64,000 nucleotides of DNA, taken from contig CBDATB010000013.1 in assembly GCA_965199745.1 (NCBI GenBank), forward strand, positions 496,001-560,000, in the 5' to 3' direction. Positions within the stretch are counted from its first letter, which is position 1. Every line of letters begins with the position of its first letter. Below the pieces are notes generated by a model. That model saw only the letters and a program-made list of their open reading frames with translations. It searched no databases and was not told the DNA's origin. The stretch is from CBDATB01 sp965199745 (GTDB lineage Bacteria > Bacteroidota > Bacteroidia > Cytophagales > Flammeovirgaceae). Below are positions 43,144-52,658 of this stretch, piece after piece. A program made the position numbers and the translations under genes.

Positions 43144-44220
43144 ATGCACGACATAGTCAAAAATTTCAGCTATATGAAAAACAGTACGCAAATATTATTA
43201 GAAGAATACTCAGGTGAATATGCTAAAGTTATCTGTAATAAGTATTTCAAAAATAAGCAGTCTGTTAGCAGCGATGATATTATCCAAATTACTGAAATAC
43301 AGCAAATCAATCTTTTTGTCTTTCAGTTGATTTTTGAGAATTGGAAACAACAATTTGAGCAGGTCAAAAGTGTGTACTTTAACTATGAGCACCATGAAGT
43401 AATCAATGAAGTAAATACACTCATGTCTGTTGTCTCTAAGCATATCAGTATAGCACGTAATTATTTCGAACCGCTTTTGTCTTCGGCAGTGAGTAAAACA
43501 CTTCATCTGCTATTTTTGCCAAAACAGTATTATATTGATTTATTTAGCAGGCTAGATAAAGATATTGAAATACATACACATACGCTGGAGTTGGCTAAAT
43601 ATATCATTATCCATACCGATTACAAAGAGACTTTGATAAAAGAACTAAATAAGGCAAACCAAGCACTAATTTCACAAGAAACAGCAATAGAAATATGCGA
43701 AAAAATCAATTTCAAAGGTCATTTCGACGACCCGGAAAGCTACATAGTACACCTGAACAAAACCCTTGAATTATACCCGGAAAAAATATTCCCACAGTGG
43801 AAATCTGACCTGAATATCAACCTACAAAAGCCGAGCTTCATTGACGAATTAGAGCAAGATATGAATATGGATATAGAACTAGATGAAAGACAAAAGAACA
43901 GAGCTAAGCTTTTTCAAACCGCAGAGCAAGCTATCAGAAAAGCAAAAACTCGAACACAAGCCAATGAAGATACCTCGGCATTGAACAATGATTATCCTCT
44001 GGGCATTAGCTCAGACACACAGTGGGAAAGTTTTAAAAATGAATTATTTCAGTGTAAGGAAGATGAGCTTGTGAAAGCACTAAATATCATTGAACACGCC
44101 GATGACTACCATAGTGCCATTGAAATTATCAAAGATAAATACATCAATACTTACCAGTGGGATCTCTCTTCTGTAACTACCACAAGTTTTTTAGAGATAA
44201 TAAATGACTACTTTGACTGA
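43144..44220 (+). CDS. Hypothetical helical protein
   Basis: A 358-residue protein without TM segment or signal peptide. It is mostly helical and rich in Glu, Lys, Ile and Asn, with a strongly acidic segment (ELEQDMNMDIELDERQKNR) about two thirds along. No motif I recognise. Codon usage is like its neighbours, so it looks native. A second in-frame ATG at 43174 could be the start. It is convergent with the gene at 44233, ending 13 bases from it. No function proposed. Confidence 0.6.
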   Translation: MHDIVKNFSYMKNSTQILLEEYSGEYAKVICNKYFKNKQSVSSDDIIQITEIQQINLFVFQLIFENWKQQFEQVKSVYFNYEHHEVINEVNTLMSVVSKHISIARNYFEPLLSSAVSKTLHLLFLPKQYYIDLFSRLDKDIEIHTHTLELAKYIIIHTDYKETLIKELNKANQALISQETAIEICEKINFKGHFDDPESYIVHLNKTLELYPEKIFPQWKSDLNINLQKPSFIDELEQDMNMDIELDERQKNRAKLFQTAEQAIRKAKTRTQANEDTSALNNDYPLGISSDTQWESFKNELFQCKEDELVKALNIIEHADDYHSAIEIIKDKYINTYQWDLSSVTTTSFLEIINDYFD

Positions 44221-44232
44221 GTAGTACCAATA

Positions 44233-44739
44233 TTATGCTATCGACCGATCGAAGTATCTCTTCACCCAAGAGTTTGACACCTTAACAATCCAGTGATGGT
44301 CTAAGGATTGTTTTTCTGCGATAAAGTTATTAAAAACAAACATGTCCGTATGAATATTTCCTTTTGCAACATGATAGGCAATTTGTTCAAGTGGCACCGT
44401 AAATATATTCTCTGAATTATGAGCATGTTTGAAAGCAACCTGATTTTTAGCGAGTAAATCTACTCCCAATTTACTTTGCAAAGCCTTTAAAACAGTTACC
44501 GATCTATCTATGGAGCAACCGCTGGGTACATGAATAGTGTCGTTTACTGCCAAAATAATAAATCTATCGAAAAATAAGCGAACACCACCGTGTAAGGGAA
44601 CGCCATGCGAATTCCATTCATTTATAAACTTTTCTAGCCAATCTACAATTAGTTCTTGCTGTACTTTCTCCAGAACCCGATCCGACTGATACACCCAAAT
44701 GCGAGCTTGTTTGGGAAGCGACTCAAATGACCTAAGCAT
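44233..44739 (-). CDS. Conserved Bacteroidota protein (often mislabelled 'ABC transporter ATPase')
   Basis: A 168-residue protein beginning LPKQARIWVYQSDRVLEKVQ, with FINEWNSHGVPLHGGVRLFF, RFIILAVNDT and SGCSIDRSVTVLKALQSKLG. It matches a small family found throughout Bacteroidota that databases commonly call ABC transporter ATPase, although it has no Walker motifs. Function unknown; the conserved SGCSID cysteine stands out. Single gene, convergent with 43144. Confidence 0.75.
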   Translation of the reverse strand: MLRSFESLPKQARIWVYQSDRVLEKVQQELIVDWLEKFINEWNSHGVPLHGGVRLFFDRFIILAVNDTIHVPSGCSIDRSVTVLKALQSKLGVDLLAKNQVAFKHAHNSENIFTVPLEQIAYHVAKGNIHTDMFVFNNFIAEKQSLDHHWIVKVSNSWVKRYFDRSIA

Positions 44740-44867
44740 AATTATGTCAGAAAATTAATTGTTAAACATTAAGCATTAATAAATATTTGTATTACTTTCA
44801 TGACAAATATGAGCTAAAAATACTAATTTTAAACTTAGTATCATAACTGATTAACCAAACAACATAT

Positions 44868-47054
44868 ATGGCAAACTTAAGGTTTAAGGCTTTAGAAATA
44901 GTAGAAAGCAGGAAGTGCATTGAAATTGCTGCTCCTTCGGTAAAGGTTTCAGAATATTTTGGACAAAATGTATTTGATGATAATAAAATGAGGAGTGTAC
45001 TGCCCGAAAATGTTTACAAAAACCTGAAATATGCAATTTACAAAGGAGAAGCCATAGCAGAATCCATAGCAGATGCAGTGGCGGGGGCAATGAAAAACTG
45101 GGCAGTGGCAAAAGGTGCTACACATTATGCACACTGGTTTCTGCCGCTGACAAATGCTACGGCCGAAAAACACGATAGCTTCTTTAACATAAGAAGCGAT
45201 GGGCAATACATAGAAGAATTTAAAGGAAGTGGCTTAGTCAAGCAAGAACCCGATGCTTCTTCCTTTCCTAGTGGAGGACTCAGAAATACTTTTGAAGCCA
45301 GAGGATACACTGCTTGGGATCCCACCTGTCCAGCTTTTATTATGGAATCAGGAACAAGTAAGACTCTGTGCATTCCTACCATATTTGTCTCTCATACAGG
45401 AAAAGCTCTCGACAATAAAGCACCTTTGTTAAAATCACTCGAAATACTTGATAAAGCCGCTATCGCGGTTTGCGACTATTTTGATAAAAGCACCAGAAAA
45501 GTATATGTAACACTTGGTTGCGAACAAGAGTTTTTTCTTATCGACAAAGCACTATATAATGCACGCCCCGACTTGATGGTTACTGGCAGGACTGTCTTTG
45601 GACGTACCCCTCCTAAAGGGCAACAACTAGAAGATCACTATTTTGGCTCTATCCCTTCACGAGTGAAAAGATACCTGCAAGAACTCGAGATTCAGGCCTA
45701 TAAACTGGGTATTCCCATTAAAACCAAGCATAATGAGGTGGCACCTAGTCAGTTTGAATGCACACCGATATTTGAAGAGGCAAACCTGGCCATAGACCAC
45801 AACCAAATGCTCATGGACTTGATGAAGAAGGTAGCCAATAAGCACCAATTTAAAGTATTATTTCACGAGAAGCCTTTTGCCGATTTGAATGGAAGTGGTA
45901 AACATAATAACTGGTCGATGTATACGGATACGAAGAAAAATTTACTCGCACCGAGTTCTAAAGCAAAGGAAAATCTACAATTTCTCACTTTTTTTGTCAA
46001 TACAATTATGGCTGTCTACGAACATGCTGACCTACTGCGCGCCAGTATTGCCTCAGCCGGCAACGATTATAGATTGGGTGCTAATGAAGCACCTCCTGCA
46101 ATTATTTCTGTGTTTATCGGTGAGCAACTTACCAAAGTCCTACACGAACTCGAACACAACGCTCACATTAGTGTAAAAAAAGGCGATAATATATATATGA
46201 AACTAGGAGTCAATAAGATACCTCCCATCTTACTGGATAATACTGACAGGAATAGAACTTCTCCTTTTGCATTTACGGGCAATAAATTTGAATTGAGGGC
46301 AGTGGGTGCTTCAGCAAATAGTGCAGTTCCTATTACAGTCCTGAATACCATCGTAGCACAACAACTTCAAAAATTTAAAATAGCCGTTGATAAACAAATA
46401 AAAAACAAAGAAAAAAAAGAAGTGGCTATTATCAATATTCTCAGAGATTATACAAAGGCATCCAAAAAAATACGATTTGAAGGAAATAACTACTCGGCAG
46501 GATGGGTAAAAGACGCTGAAAAAAGAAAATTGAAACACATTGAAGGCACTCCCAGTGCATTAGATGCCTATTTAACAAAAAAATCTATCATACTATTTGA
46601 AAAGACACACGTTCTTAGCAAAACCGAAGTAGAAGCGCGGCATGAGGTAATGTTAGAGAATTACGTTATGGAAATACAAATAGAATCGAGAATGATTGGC
46701 GACTTGGCTTTAAATCATATTGTACCTACAGCAATTGGATACCAAAATAAACTCATACAAAACGTGAGAGGGCTGAAAGAAATTGGTTTAGAAGAAGAAA
46801 CAAAAGAGATTATTCAAACCATTCAACGTATATCCAGATACGTCAGCAATATCAAAAGACTAGTATTTGAAATGATAGACAGGCGGAAAATAGCGAACAA
46901 AATTAGCGATACAGGAGAAAAATCATTGAATTATGAGTCTATTAAAAATGAGTATTTTGACAATATTCGCAGAAATGTAGACAGACTTGAGCTAGTTGTA
47001 GATGATGCGGATTGGCCGCTGCCTAAGTATAGAGAGTTACTATTCCTAAGATAA
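44868..47054 (+). CDS. glnN: Glutamine synthetase type III
   Basis: ATP-dependent ammonium assimilation enzyme, dodecameric type III. At 728 residues it has the long form typical of Bacteroidota GlnN. Motifs include VTLGCEQEFFLIDKALYNAR (metal-binding Glu), KTKHNEVAPSQFECTPIFEE, GSGKHNNWSMYTDT and ASAGNDYRLGANEAPPAI. The C-terminal helical extension (VRGLKEIGLEEETKEIIQTI) is specific to the GSIII family. No PII gene is adjacent. Confidence 0.95.
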   Translation: MANLRFKALEIVESRKCIEIAAPSVKVSEYFGQNVFDDNKMRSVLPENVYKNLKYAIYKGEAIAESIADAVAGAMKNWAVAKGATHYAHWFLPLTNATAEKHDSFFNIRSDGQYIEEFKGSGLVKQEPDASSFPSGGLRNTFEARGYTAWDPTCPAFIMESGTSKTLCIPTIFVSHTGKALDNKAPLLKSLEILDKAAIAVCDYFDKSTRKVYVTLGCEQEFFLIDKALYNARPDLMVTGRTVFGRTPPKGQQLEDHYFGSIPSRVKRYLQELEIQAYKLGIPIKTKHNEVAPSQFECTPIFEEANLAIDHNQMLMDLMKKVANKHQFKVLFHEKPFADLNGSGKHNNWSMYTDTKKNLLAPSSKAKENLQFLTFFVNTIMAVYEHADLLRASIASAGNDYRLGANEAPPAIISVFIGEQLTKVLHELEHNAHISVKKGDNIYMKLGVNKIPPILLDNTDRNRTSPFAFTGNKFELRAVGASANSAVPITVLNTIVAQQLQKFKIAVDKQIKNKEKKEVAIINILRDYTKASKKIRFEGNNYSAGWVKDAEKRKLKHIEGTPSALDAYLTKKSIILFEKTHVLSKTEVEARHEVMLENYVMEIQIESRMIGDLALNHIVPTAIGYQNKLIQNVRGLKEIGLEEETKEIIQTIQRISRYVSNIKRLVFEMIDRRKIANKISDTGEKSLNYESIKNEYFDNIRRNVDRLELVVDDADWPLPKYRELLFLR

Positions 47055-47589
47055 TTCAACTAAGGCACAAAAGTGTTAACCGACGAAATAATTCTTCACT
47101 TTGTCTATCAGCTTTTTATTTTTACCGACGACAGACAAAAAAGCACGACCTACAGAGGGAGCGCAAATAATTGCGTTGTATTCTTCAAAAGAGATACCTT
47201 TACATGTTCTAACTTTATGCTTGCCAGACTTATAACTTTACTTTCAACGTACGCGCCTTGTAATCATACATCAAGTACCCTAGTAGAGAAGAGTCAACAT
47301 TGGCTTTCGCTTGCAATATTTCTCTTACCATGATAATTAGCTGGTTTTTTACTTAACAAAAATTCAAAGTTCATAAAAACAAGATTACTCTGGTAATTTT
47401 TTATTTTTCTATCCTTTCACAAAAACACAACGCCTCAAAAAACACCTCGCTCGTGAAAAAATGCAGCACTGATGAGAGACGCAGATAAGAGATAAGTTTA
47501 CTAATTTTAGTAAGCAGACCAAGATACGAAGGTAAATTATTTTAAATGATTAAACCAAATTTACACTTAAAAAATCTTATCTTTTTATA
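47055..47589. other. Intergenic stretch without recognisable gene
   Basis: About 535 bases between glnN and the tRNA promoter. An 86-residue plus-strand ORF at 47073-47333 has no coding character I can support. A small palindrome CGCAAATAATTGCG lies near 47161. No known RNA structure was seen. Confidence 0.35.
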
Positions 47590-47597
47590 TAGCTTTG
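47590..47597 (+). promoter_or_regulatory. Promoter -7 box of the tRNA gene
   Basis: TAGCTTTG, a perfect TAnnTTTG match, lies 38 bases before the tRNA, giving a predicted 5' leader of about 30 bases. The -33 element is weak. Confidence 0.45.
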
Positions 47598-47635
47598 CTT
47601 TTTTGTATCAAAACTCAGACGCTTACTACTTACTT

Positions 47636-47710
47636 CGGGGTGTAGCGCAGTCCGGTTAGCGCACCTGGTTAGGGACCAGGAGGTCGCAGGTTCAAATCCT
47701 GTCACTCCGA
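47636..47710 (+). tRNA. tRNA-Pro (anticodon AGG)
   Basis: A full cloverleaf can be drawn over 75 bases: acceptor stem CGGGGTG/CACTCCG, D stem GCGC/GCGC, anticodon stem CCTGG/CCAGG around the loop TTAGGGA, a five-base variable loop and a T arm GCAGG-TTCAAAT-CCTGT, with discriminator A. Loop positions 34-36 are AGG, which reads proline codon CCU. The body is a typical bacterial proline tRNA, but these usually carry TGG, GGG or CGG. CCA is not encoded. Confidence 0.93.
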
Positions 47711-47721
47711 CTATCTTACAT

Positions 47722-47758
47722 AAAAACCTTCATATAAGCTTGGATGAGGGTTTTTTTT
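47722..47758 (+). terminator. Terminator after the tRNA
   Basis: AAAAACCTTCAT pairs with ATGAGGGTTTTT (one G-T pair) around a ten-base loop, followed directly by a run of T. Placed 12 bases after the tRNA, it is a good intrinsic terminator. Confidence 0.7.
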
Positions 47759-47808
47759 ATATCTTTATCTTAGAATTAAGTATTAAAACATAAAAACTAA
47801 GCACCGCC

Positions 47809-48867
47809 ATGATAGCCATAAAAAACTATTGCTATTTATTTCTTTTAGTCAGTTTAATGTTCTCTTGCCAAAAAAGTACGAAAACCACACTCTTACCATT
47901 AGCAAAAGGAGAAAAAGGAGAACTCATTCTCATCATGGATTCGGGGAAATGGGCGGGAAAACTAGGGCAAACCATTAAGGGTATTTTCGGACAGGTGCAA
48001 TTCGGACTGCCACAGCCCGAGAGCCTTTATAAAGTTACTTATATCAAGCCAAGTGCTTTCAGCGGCTTGCTCAAGCGACACAAAAATATCTTATTGGTAA
48101 TAACACTAGACAGCGACTCGTATGATACACACAAAATGCAAAGCTATTTTACTAAGGAAAGTATTAAAAAAATCCGTCAAGATACTGCTGCTTTCATGGT
48201 CAGCCAACAAAATCAGTATGCGAGAGGACAGGAAATCATGTATTTGTTTGGGAGAAATGAAGATATATTGATTGAAAACCTAAAAAAAAATAAAGAAAGA
48301 GTACAGCAGCATTTTAATAAAATCGAAAAGAAAAGACTCATTAAAGCCATCAAACGCAACACGGATAAAAACTTGTCGGAAAAGCTAAAAACAATTCACC
48401 AGATCGATATAAAAATTCCCAAAGGTTTTAAAACAGCTAAAAGTACAGATGATTTTATCTGGCTCAGACACCCTGAAGTATCTTTTGATAAGAATTTAAT
48501 TATCGCCCACCAGCCATATCGTTCAAAAGAGCAGTTCAAGCCGGCATATATTATCGAATGGCGAGATAAACTAACTAAAAAACACATCTATGGAAACCCT
48601 AAAAATAAAGATTCTTATGTGCTTACCGAAACATTAGTGCCACCTGAAAGCAAGGCTATAGATTTTAAAAGTAAGTATAGCCTAGAAACGCGCGGTCTGT
48701 GGCGGACAAAAAATATTTCTATGGGCGGTCCTTTTATTAGTTATATTTTCTATAGCGAAAAAAACAAAAAACTGTATTACATAGAAGGCTTTGTATATGC
48801 TCCAGGTGTTAAAAAACGGGAGTTAGTCAGAGAATTAGAAACTATTTTGTGGACGCTGGAAATATAA
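47809..48867 (+). CDS. DUF4837 family lipoprotein
   Basis: A 352-residue protein with a lipoprotein signal (YLFLLVSLMFSC, Cys20). The mature part contains LILIMDSGKWAGKLGQTIKG near the start and RGLWRTKNISMGGPFISYIF near the end, both characteristic of the Bacteroidota family DUF4837. Function is unknown; it is probably attached to the outer or inner membrane facing the periplasm. It lies 27 bases before murC. Confidence 0.85.
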   Translation: MIAIKNYCYLFLLVSLMFSCQKSTKTTLLPLAKGEKGELILIMDSGKWAGKLGQTIKGIFGQVQFGLPQPESLYKVTYIKPSAFSGLLKRHKNILLVITLDSDSYDTHKMQSYFTKESIKKIRQDTAAFMVSQQNQYARGQEIMYLFGRNEDILIENLKKNKERVQQHFNKIEKKRLIKAIKRNTDKNLSEKLKTIHQIDIKIPKGFKTAKSTDDFIWLRHPEVSFDKNLIIAHQPYRSKEQFKPAYIIEWRDKLTKKHIYGNPKNKDSYVLTETLVPPESKAIDFKSKYSLETRGLWRTKNISMGGPFISYIFYSEKNKKLYYIEGFVYAPGVKKRELVRELETILWTLEI

Positions 48868-48894
48868 AATGCAAAACCTTCATAATTACACAAA

Positions 48895-50292
48895 ATGAAA
48901 AAAAGCCTCGCTCACATCAAGCAAGTGTACTTTATAGGAATAGGAGGCATAGGTATGAGTGCGCTGGCTCTGTGGTTCAAATACCATAAGTATCGGGTAG
49001 CGGGTTATGACAAAATCCCAAGCTCAATCACGGACCAACTGCTGGAAAAAAATATAACTATTCACTTTCAAGACAACGTAAACCTGATCCCAACACGCTA
49101 CTTATCTGAAAAAGAAAGTACATTGATAATATACACGCCTGCTATAGCCAAAGAACATGAGGAGCTTAATTTTTTCATTGAAAATAACTACTGGATACTT
49201 AAGCGTGCACAGGTATTGGGTTTAATAACTAAAGAAAAATTTACCATTGCCGTAGCAGGCACACACGGTAAAACAACTACCTCTTCCATGATTGCACATA
49301 TACTCATAGAAGCAGGTTTTAATTGTACAGCTTTTGTTGGGGGTATCCCTCGTAACTTTAATACCAACCTACTAGTGAGAGAAAGCAAGAACCGGCAGGT
49401 AGTTGTTATTGAAGCAGATGAATACGATCGCTCCTTCTTAAAATTAAACCCAGATATAGCTATTATTATTGCCATCGAAGCAGATCACCTCGATATATAC
49501 GGCAATGAACAAGCTTTAAAAGAATCTTTCTTGGCATTTAGCCGTCAAATAAAAGACGACGGACAGCTAATTATACAAGCAGAGGCAGCAGCAGACCTAC
49601 CAAAGCAGCCCAAAAAACGATTATCTATCCACCACTTCGGCATTGGGCAAGGCAGCTACCAGTCTACTCAAGTGTCTACCCATGAAGATTATTTTACCTT
49701 TAACTTCAAAAATGACTCACTTCAAATTGAATCTATTAAATTATATATGCCTGGTTTTCATAATGTAGAAAACGTTACTGCATCTATCACTTTAGCGCAT
49801 CTTATGGGTATTAAGCCTGATGTAATTAAAAATGCTGTTGAAAGCTATCGAGGCGTTAAGCGCCGATTTGAGTATATTATTAAAACCAAAAATCTCATCT
49901 ATATCGACGACTATGCCCACCACCCTACGGAAATATTCGTACTACTAACATCCATAAAAAAGATATACCCGAACAAAAATATTATGGTCATTTTTCAGCC
50001 ACATTTGTTTAGTCGTACGAGGGATTTTGCCAAAGACTTTGCCAAAAGTCTGATGATAGCAGATAAGGTTTTTTTAATGAATATTTATCCCGCCAGAGAA
50101 CTACCGATAGCAGGAATAAGCTCGGAAACAATTTTTAAGCTAATAGATAAACCACAAAAATACCTAATAGGTGATAAAGAATTATTAGGTAAAATAGCAA
50201 AGCAAAATGATATACAAGTATTAGTAACAATTGGGGCAGGAGATATTGACAAGTATGTACCTAAACTCAAGATTTTACTTGAAAATAAATAG
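48895..50292 (+). CDS. murC: UDP-N-acetylmuramate--L-alanine ligase
   Basis: Adds the first amino acid of the peptidoglycan stem peptide. The 465-residue Mur ligase has the N-terminal Rossmann motif VYFIGIGGIGMSALALWF, the ATP loop VAGTHGKTTTSSMIAHIL, the metal/substrate segment EADEYDRSFLKLNPDIAIII and the C-terminal domain with YIDDYAHHPTEIFVLL and FQPHLFSRTRDFAKDFAKSL. It is complete and followed by ftsQ after 172 bases. This murC-ftsQ pair would normally continue into ftsA-ftsZ, which here lie at 2199-4919 on the other strand. Confidence 0.95.
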   Translation: MKKSLAHIKQVYFIGIGGIGMSALALWFKYHKYRVAGYDKIPSSITDQLLEKNITIHFQDNVNLIPTRYLSEKESTLIIYTPAIAKEHEELNFFIENNYWILKRAQVLGLITKEKFTIAVAGTHGKTTTSSMIAHILIEAGFNCTAFVGGIPRNFNTNLLVRESKNRQVVVIEADEYDRSFLKLNPDIAIIIAIEADHLDIYGNEQALKESFLAFSRQIKDDGQLIIQAEAAADLPKQPKKRLSIHHFGIGQGSYQSTQVSTHEDYFTFNFKNDSLQIESIKLYMPGFHNVENVTASITLAHLMGIKPDVIKNAVESYRGVKRRFEYIIKTKNLIYIDDYAHHPTEIFVLLTSIKKIYPNKNIMVIFQPHLFSRTRDFAKDFAKSLMIADKVFLMNIYPARELPIAGISSETIFKLIDKPQKYLIGDKELLGKIAKQNDIQVLVTIGAGDIDKYVPKLKILLENK

Positions 50293-50464
50293 CTAAAACA
50301 GTAGCATCGGGCTAAATTCATACTATACGGATGAAATTTTTTATACAAAGCAAGCATATTATAGTAGAGAATAGAGCTAAATTTATTTTTAACACTAAAG
50401 ATGATATTTTTTCGTACACTAACACAATATATATTAAAAAAAATAGCGTCCCTGCTGCGACAAT

Positions 50465-51223
50465 ATGAACAGAAAAAAAGCCACACTGCCCACTACCTTT
50501 GGCATACTTACTGGCATGATAGTAATCTGTGTTGCTATGTATCTTTATTTTGGTCAAGCAGCGACAAATATGTCTAATGAGTTCATTATTCGCATGGACA
50601 GCATACAAGACACTTGCCTCATACAGGAAAAAGACGTAAGAAGGTTACTTGAAAAAATAAAAATATCAAGCAAAGGCACTGCAGATATTACATTAGACTC
50701 AATAGAAAGAAAACTCAAAGAGCATCATTTTATTAAAGAAGCCGAAGTATCAAGAGATTTAATAGACAATTTAGTCGTAGAAATTACACAAGAAATACCA
50801 ATTGCACGATTAATCTCTAGACAAGGTAGGCAGGCTTATATCAGCGCATCACATAAATTATTGCCTCTTTCCACTAGATATACCGCACGTGTGCTGGTCA
50901 TTACAGGGAACGGAGTAGATACTATACTAGATAAATCGTACTTGTCATCGGTAGAAGGATTGGCATTTATTGAGTTTATCAATTATATCAACAGCGAAAA
51001 TCTTTGGCGAATACAATTTGCCCAGATAGATATAGATAAACAAATGCAAATGATCATATTTCCTCAAATAGGCAAGCAAAAAATATACTTCGGAAGCTAT
51101 AAAAATTTAACAAATAAGCTCGAGAGGTTAAAAATATTTTATGAAAAAATCGTTGCTAAAAAAGGATGGGATACCTACAAAATTGTTGACTTGAGATATA
51201 AAAACCAGTTGATTTGTAAGTGA
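50465..51223 (+). CDS. ftsQ: Cell division protein FtsQ
   Basis: A bitopic divisome protein of 252 residues. It has a short cytoplasmic N-terminus, one TM helix (residues about 11-31, FGILTGMIVICVAMYLYFG), a POTRA domain (residues about 40-110, with LDSIERKLKEHHFIKEAEVS and DNLVVEITQEIPIARLI) and a beta domain typical of FtsQ/DivIB. Assignment is supported by its position right after murC. Sequence conservation in this family is low, so the call depends partly on context. Confidence 0.85.
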   Translation: MNRKKATLPTTFGILTGMIVICVAMYLYFGQAATNMSNEFIIRMDSIQDTCLIQEKDVRRLLEKIKISSKGTADITLDSIERKLKEHHFIKEAEVSRDLIDNLVVEITQEIPIARLISRQGRQAYISASHKLLPLSTRYTARVLVITGNGVDTILDKSYLSSVEGLAFIEFINYINSENLWRIQFAQIDIDKQMQMIIFPQIGKQKIYFGSYKNLTNKLERLKIFYEKIVAKKGWDTYKIVDLRYKNQLICK

Positions 51224-51349
51224 TTTTGTGATTACTTAGCACCTAATTTTGAATACTGTTAAAAATAATTCAATTTGTTATCGATTAGGTCGTTTAGTAG
51301 TATTTACCTTATCCAAATTAGTCTAAATCAAAAATAGTATTTATACCTT

Positions 51350-51577
51350 ATGCAAACAGAAGCACAAATAAGAAATAGATTAGTCAAAAAAATCCTTGAG
51401 ATACCTGCAAAGAAACTCAAGCCATTATCTGATTTTTTTTATCAGTTAGAAAGAGGAACAAAGGATAACCAAGCTAATGTATTATCCTTTTCAGGAGCGT
51501 GGAAAGATATTGACAATGATGTTTTTAAAGATTTGACCGACAAGTTCAACCAAAACCGACAAAGCCAAACCCCATAG
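51350..51577 (+). CDS. Antitoxin-like protein of a VapBC-type pair
   Basis: A 75-residue protein beginning with helices (AQIRNRLVKKILEIPAKKLK, PLSDFFYQLERG) and ending with LSFSGAWKDIDNDVFKDLTD, a tail seen in small antitoxins that precede PIN-domain toxins. Its stop TAG is directly followed by the ATG of the PIN fragment (51578), the usual coupled arrangement. The N-terminus resembles DUF2281-like antitoxins. The partner toxin is broken. Confidence 0.6.
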   Translation: MQTEAQIRNRLVKKILEIPAKKLKPLSDFFYQLERGTKDNQANVLSFSGAWKDIDNDVFKDLTDKFNQNRQSQTP

Positions 51578-51818
51578 ATGGATAAGGTTTTATTTGATAC
51601 TGATATTCTTTCGTACTACCTCAAGGGAGATTCTAGGGCAAGGTTGTTTCAAGATACGATTAGCCATAAAGTCTAAAGGCAAAAGGAAATCAGGGGGAAC
51701 AAGAGTAATCAGTTACATTGCATTTATTCAAGAAACGGTTTGTCTGCTAAGCATTTATGATAAGTCGAAGCCATTGACGCTAAATATTTAAGCCAACTAC
51801 TGGTACAAATTCCAAACT
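51578..51818 (+). pseudogene. PIN-domain (VapC-like) toxin, frameshifted
   Basis: Begins MDKVLFDTDILSYYLKGDSR, the N-terminal strand with the first catalytic Asp of PIN ribonucleases, and hits a stop at 51674-51676. Later pieces VISYIAFIQE and RNGLSAKH, then VEAIDAKYLSQLLVQIPNFD, appear in other frames down to about 51818, in the order expected for a PIN domain. At least two frame changes are required, so the toxin is inactive as sequenced. Confidence 0.6.
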
Positions 51819-52205
51819 TTGATAAATGAAGTTTTGATTGAAACAAGCAATTTTATTAAAGGCATAAAGAACAGAAATATAGCAAATTATCCTCCAAGAG
51901 GATTTTATCCTGTAATATTATCAAAATATCTTATTGATAGACAATATTACAATTTGGATTACTGTACCGCAACAGGGTGTGATAAAACATTTGATGAGAA
52001 AGAAAAAATAGTCAAAGGGTTTAATAATTTGTTTGAGGTATGGTGGTCATATTTTCCAGAAAATAATTATCAATTTTGGGGAGATGAGCATTGGGGAGAA
52101 GTAAAACCAAATGGCAAAACAGTAAACTATATTTCTTTGTTTTTGGAAAAACTGATTAAGGCTTGTGAAATAGATATTGATGAGATTGAGGGATTGAATG
52201 TATAA
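51819..52205 (+). CDS. Hypothetical protein, possibly 5'-truncated
   Basis: A 128-residue ORF with a TTG start (no ATG in a good position), reading NYPPRGFYPVILSKYLIDRQ, YYNLDYCTATGCDKTFDEKE and NNYQFWGDEHWGEVKPNGKT. It is rich in aromatic residues, with a pair of cysteines in CTATGC. It has the look of a small immunity or phage-defence associated protein, but I do not recognise the family. It lies just after the toxin remnant, and its true start may have been lost. Confidence 0.45.
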   Translation: MINEVLIETSNFIKGIKNRNIANYPPRGFYPVILSKYLIDRQYYNLDYCTATGCDKTFDEKEKIVKGFNNLFEVWWSYFPENNYQFWGDEHWGEVKPNGKTVNYISLFLEKLIKACEIDIDEIEGLNV

Positions 52206-52307
52206 ATGCTAAAACAAAAAGGTTAAAAAAAAAACAAAAAGGTGATTTTAAACACTTATTAAACGTTATTATTAGCCCTAATCATTTCAGCATATATGCA
52301 ATGCAAT

Positions 52308-52658
52308 TCATGAAATTTTTAACTTCACTGTGAAATTCAAATCATTGACATCTTCCTCTCCCGATTCACCTTTGTTTAATTTTCCATTCATCTGCGAAGG
52401 GTAAATGAAATAACCTTTTTCTTTAATGACGGTTTCTTTAGTGGTTTTTATTCTTTCATCACTATCATGAAGCTCAGCATAATTGACACTATCGTCATCG
52501 GCTTCAATGTAATCGGTAAATTTTTCGCTAATGAAACGGTAAAACAGCGTACCTAAGACAAAGTGTTTGAAATCTCATCCATCTACCGAGCCACATACTT
52601 GGGTGGCCATTTTCCATATTTGAGCTTGTAATTCAGCTCTTTGATTTGTGCCTGTCAT
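52308..52658 (-). pseudogene. Type I restriction HsdM N-terminal fragment
   Basis: Starts MTGTNQRAELQAQIWKMATQ and continues DFKHFVLGTLFYRFISEKFT, then KEKGYFIYPSQ, the N-terminal helical domain of a type I methyltransferase. A TGA replaces the tryptophan expected in SVDGWDFK. The methyltransferase domain is missing; the frame ends at 52308-52310 after about 115 codons. It is a different HsdM subtype from the copy at 56430-58690, so it is a relic of a second system. Confidence 0.65.

Noticed and set aside
47073..47333. 86-residue ORF downstream of glnN
   Set aside because: No recognisable family, poor coding character and no conserved start context.
52560..52620. TGA read as tryptophan (recoded genetic code)
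   Set aside because: Other genes in the window use TGG for Trp and several end in TGA; the codon lies in a pseudogene.
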